Origin: Polaribacter sp. HaHaR_3_91
GTDB lineage: Bacteria; Bacteroidota; Bacteroidia; Flavobacteriales; Flavobacteriaceae
Direction of reading: 5' to 3'
NCBI RefSeq assembly: GCF_019278525.1
Contig: NZ_CP058986.1
Span: 1,054,001 to 1,118,000 of the forward strand
Length of the DNA stretch: 64,000 nucleotides
The position numbers were made by a program, and so were the translations under genes. The number at the start of each line of letters is the position of its first letter. The first letter of the stretch is position 1. The notes beneath the pieces were generated by a model, which worked only from the letters and a program-made list of their open reading frames with translations, was not told the origin of the DNA and did not search any database. Below are positions 62,266 through 64,000 of this stretch, piece by piece.

Positions 62266-63048
62266 ATGAAATATTCATTTTCTTATATAGTTAGGTTACA
62301 ATTTCTTGGTTTCCGATTTTCAGGATGGCAAAAACAAACAAATGCTAAAACTTTGCACGATATGGTAGATAAAACCTTGTCTTTTGTTTTTGAAGAGACT
62401 AATTATAAGACCATTGGGGTAGGTAGGACGGATGCTAAAGTTTCTGCAAATACCTATTATATTCAGATGTTTACAGATAAAATAGTGGAGGAGGGTATTT
62501 TTATAACTTCTCTAAATGCTAATTTTTCTCCAGACTTTAGGGCGATTTCTATACAAAAGGTAGCTAGAGGTTTTAATGTAATTAACGCCCCGAAGATTAA
62601 AGAGTACCATTATTACTTCTCTTTTGGAGAGAAAAACCATCCTTTTTCTGCGCCTTTTATTGTAAATGTTAATGAAAATCTAGATTTAGAAACGATGCAA
62701 GAAGCGGCGAAGTTGTTTGTTGGTGAGCATTATTTTCATAAGTATTGTACAAGGCCTTCAGAAAAAACGATGTTTAAAAGAATAATTGACTCGTGTGAAA
62801 TTATAGAGAACGATGTTTTAACGGCTAATTTTTTTCCAGAGACGTCTTATATATTTAAGGTGAGAGGTAAAGGTTTTTTGCGTTACCAGATTCGATTAAT
62901 GATGGCGACGTTGTTTGAGGTTGGAAAAGGAAATTTAGATTTGCAATTTATTGAAGATTCTTTAAAAGAAGATAATGATAGAAAGTATATGAGAAATAAT
63001 GCGCCTTCCTCTGGTTTGCAATTGTATGATATTGAGTTGGAGTTGTAA
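62266..63048 (+). CDS. truA: tRNA pseudouridine synthase TruA family
   Basis: A 260-residue pseudouridine synthase that would modify U38-U40 in the anticodon stem of tRNAs. The catalytic Asp56 lies in the motif GVGRTDAKVSA, and RFSGWQKQTNAKTL is the N-terminal family mark; GKGFLRYQIRLMMATLFEVG is the C-terminal RNA-binding motif. The usual motif is GxGRTDAGVHA; here Lys replaces Gly and Ser replaces His, so it is a slightly divergent member. The gene stands alone, with a bidirectional terminator after it. Confidence 0.92.
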   Translation: MKYSFSYIVRLQFLGFRFSGWQKQTNAKTLHDMVDKTLSFVFEETNYKTIGVGRTDAKVSANTYYIQMFTDKIVEEGIFITSLNANFSPDFRAISIQKVARGFNVINAPKIKEYHYYFSFGEKNHPFSAPFIVNVNENLDLETMQEAAKLFVGEHYFHKYCTRPSEKTMFKRIIDSCEIIENDVLTANFFPETSYIFKVRGKGFLRYQIRLMMATLFEVGKGNLDLQFIEDSLKEDNDRKYMRNNAPSSGLQLYDIELEL

Positions 63049-63207
63049 AAATGATAGTTTTCGTTTTGTAACTAGCGAAAGTTGTTAAGAGTGAATTTAG
63101 AATGACAGGGTTGGTTAACTAAAAAAGACCTGTGAGTGAGGTTTGGGGTTAGTGTAAAATAGTTTTAGATAGGAGGAGGGTTTGATCTGAAGGGTTGAGG
63201 CTAAAAG

Positions 63208-63238
63208 AAAAATCCATCTTAGGAGAAGATGGATTTTT
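63208..63238. terminator. Bidirectional terminator between truA and the acyl-CoA dehydrogenase gene
   Basis: 13-bp perfect stem aaaaatccatctt (63208-63220) with 63226-63238 and a five-base loop; A- and T-runs on both sides. Confidence 0.9.
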
Positions 63239-63261
63239 GTACCTTATATATAAGGAGTGAT

Positions 63262-64000
63262 TTAACCTTTGATAATTCCACGAGAAATTACAATTTTCTG
63301 AATCTCGGAAGTACCTTCATAAATCTGTGTAATTTTAGCGTCTCGCATTAAACGTTCTACATGGTAGTCTTTTACAAAACCATTTCCTCCGTGTATTTGA
63401 ACCGCTTCTACGGTGTGTTCCATAGCTACTTTACTGGCGTAGAGTTTTGCCATTGCGCTAGACATGTCGTAGTTATTACCTTGGTCTTTGTCCCAAGCTG
63501 CTTTTGTAACCAACATTCTTGCTGCTTCTATTTCTGTGTGCATATCTGCTAATTTAAAAGCAATTGCTTGGTGATTGCAAATTTCAGTACCGAATGCTTT
63601 ACGTTGTTTAGAGTATTTTAAAGCTAATTCGTACGCGCCAGCTGCAATACCTAAAGCTTGTGCTGCAATACCGATTCTTCCTCCAGAAAGTGTTTTCATA
63701 GCAAACTTAAAACCAAAACCATCTTCTCCAATTCTGTTTTCTTTTGGTACTTTTACATCATTAAATTGTAATGTATGTGTGTCAGAGCCACGGATTCCTA
63801 ATTTGTCTTCTTTTGGTCCTACGTGAAAACCTTCGGTTCCTTTTTCTACTATAAAAGCATTGATGCCTCTGTGTCCTTTTTCTCTATCTGTTTGCGCAAT
63901 TACTAAATAAACATCTGCACGTCCACCGCTTGTGATCCAGTTTTTTGTTCCGTTAATTATGTAGTGATCTCCTTTGTCTATTGCGGTTGTTGCTTGAGAT
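63262..64000 (-). CDS. Acyl-CoA dehydrogenase (N-terminus cut by window edge)
   Basis: The frame is open to the right edge; 245 residues are visible, with the start beyond the window. The end of the middle domain is seen in [22 protein letters not shown], followed by [25 protein letters not shown]. The C-terminal helical domain begins with [23 protein letters not shown], and [14 protein letters not shown] supplies the catalytic Glu position of short-chain acyl-CoA dehydrogenases and the flavin-contact end. It would oxidise acyl-CoA with FAD, probably butyryl-CoA-like, in fatty acid or amino acid breakdown. Confidence 0.93.
   Translation of the reverse strand, partial: SQATTAIDKGDHYIINGTKNWITSGGRADVYLVIAQTDREKGHRGINAFIVEKGTEGFHVGPKEDKLGIRGSDTHTLQFNDVKVPKENRIGEDGFGFKFAMKTLSGGRIGIAAQALGIAAGAYELALKYSKQRKAFGTEICNHQAIAFKLADMHTEIEAARMLVTKAAWDKDQGNNYDMSSAMAKLYASKVAMEHTVEAVQIHGGNGFVKDYHVERLMRDAKITQIYEGTSEIQKIVISRGIIKG

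Overview
The window is chromosomal DNA of a low-GC member of the Bacteroidota, almost certainly a marine Flavobacteriaceae (Polaribacter/Tenacibaculum-like; the genus is not proven here). The evidence is the gene families (SusC/SusD pair, DUF3078, DUF2480, DUF6503, 632-residue PurF, HopJ-like protein), the A-rich start regions without Shine-Dalgarno sites, and promoters of the Bacteroidota type TTTG-N19-TAnnTTTG, seen twice in perfect form before two tRNA genes. There is no phage, insertion sequence, CRISPR array or integrase. Both edges cut genes: a carboxypeptidase-regulatory-domain protein on the left and an acyl-CoA dehydrogenase on the right.

Layout. 1-6.9 kb (-): outer-membrane-type secreted protein, a metzincin-like protease, PurF and a PfkB kinase. 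6.9-11.4 kb (+): Fe-S assembly genes (SufE, a DUF59/MIP18 protein), DUF2480, two tandem DUF3078 proteins and a CNNM/CBS membrane protein. 11.4-16.7 kb: VIT/CCC1 transporter, HflX, an endonuclease/exonuclease/phosphatase-fold protein, and a GDPD lipoprotein. 16.7-24.7 kb (-): a close-packed run of glycerate kinase, small membrane protein, ClC with CBS domains, a DUF3999-like protein, DUF2339 and DUF6503. 24.8-31.2 kb: AspRS, RsmI, an ECF sigma / anti-sigma-like / double plug-tail protein operon, a HopJ-like protein, a putative Fe-S uracil-DNA glycosylase and an orphan HTH protein. 31.3-34.8 kb: a candidate small RNA, an AhpD-like protein, and a trio of dipeptide epimerase, AONS-like PLP enzyme and murein amidase lipoprotein that looks like cell-wall peptide recycling. 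34.8-39.4 kb (-): SusC/SusD pair without enzymes beside it. 39.7-50.5 kb: OsmC, RecJ, PIF1-like helicase with HRDC/HTH tail, aldehyde dehydrogenase, and 2-oxoglutarate dehydrogenase E2 and E1. 50.7-51.2 kb: two nearly identical tRNA-Asn transcription units. 51.7-62.0 kb (-): a nitrogen assimilation block (GltD, GltB, ammonium transporter, PII, second ammonium transporter, porin-like barrel). 62.3 kb to the end: TruA and acyl-CoA dehydrogenase.

How it works together. Most genes are core metabolism. The clearest functional modules are the nitrogen block (uptake, sensing and GS-GOGAT fixation of ammonium), the SUF accessory genes, and the murein-peptide recycling trio. The less explained parts are the sigma operon, whose third product carries two tandem copies of a TonB-plug-tail motif, the DUF2339/DUF3999-like/ClC run, a PII protein with changed residues at 2-oxoglutarate-contact positions, a probable small RNA near 31.3 kb, and a terminator-like hairpin in the leader of hflX. 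Several short dispersed repeats lie between genes, and one of them makes a false N-terminal extension on the DUF2480 reading frame.
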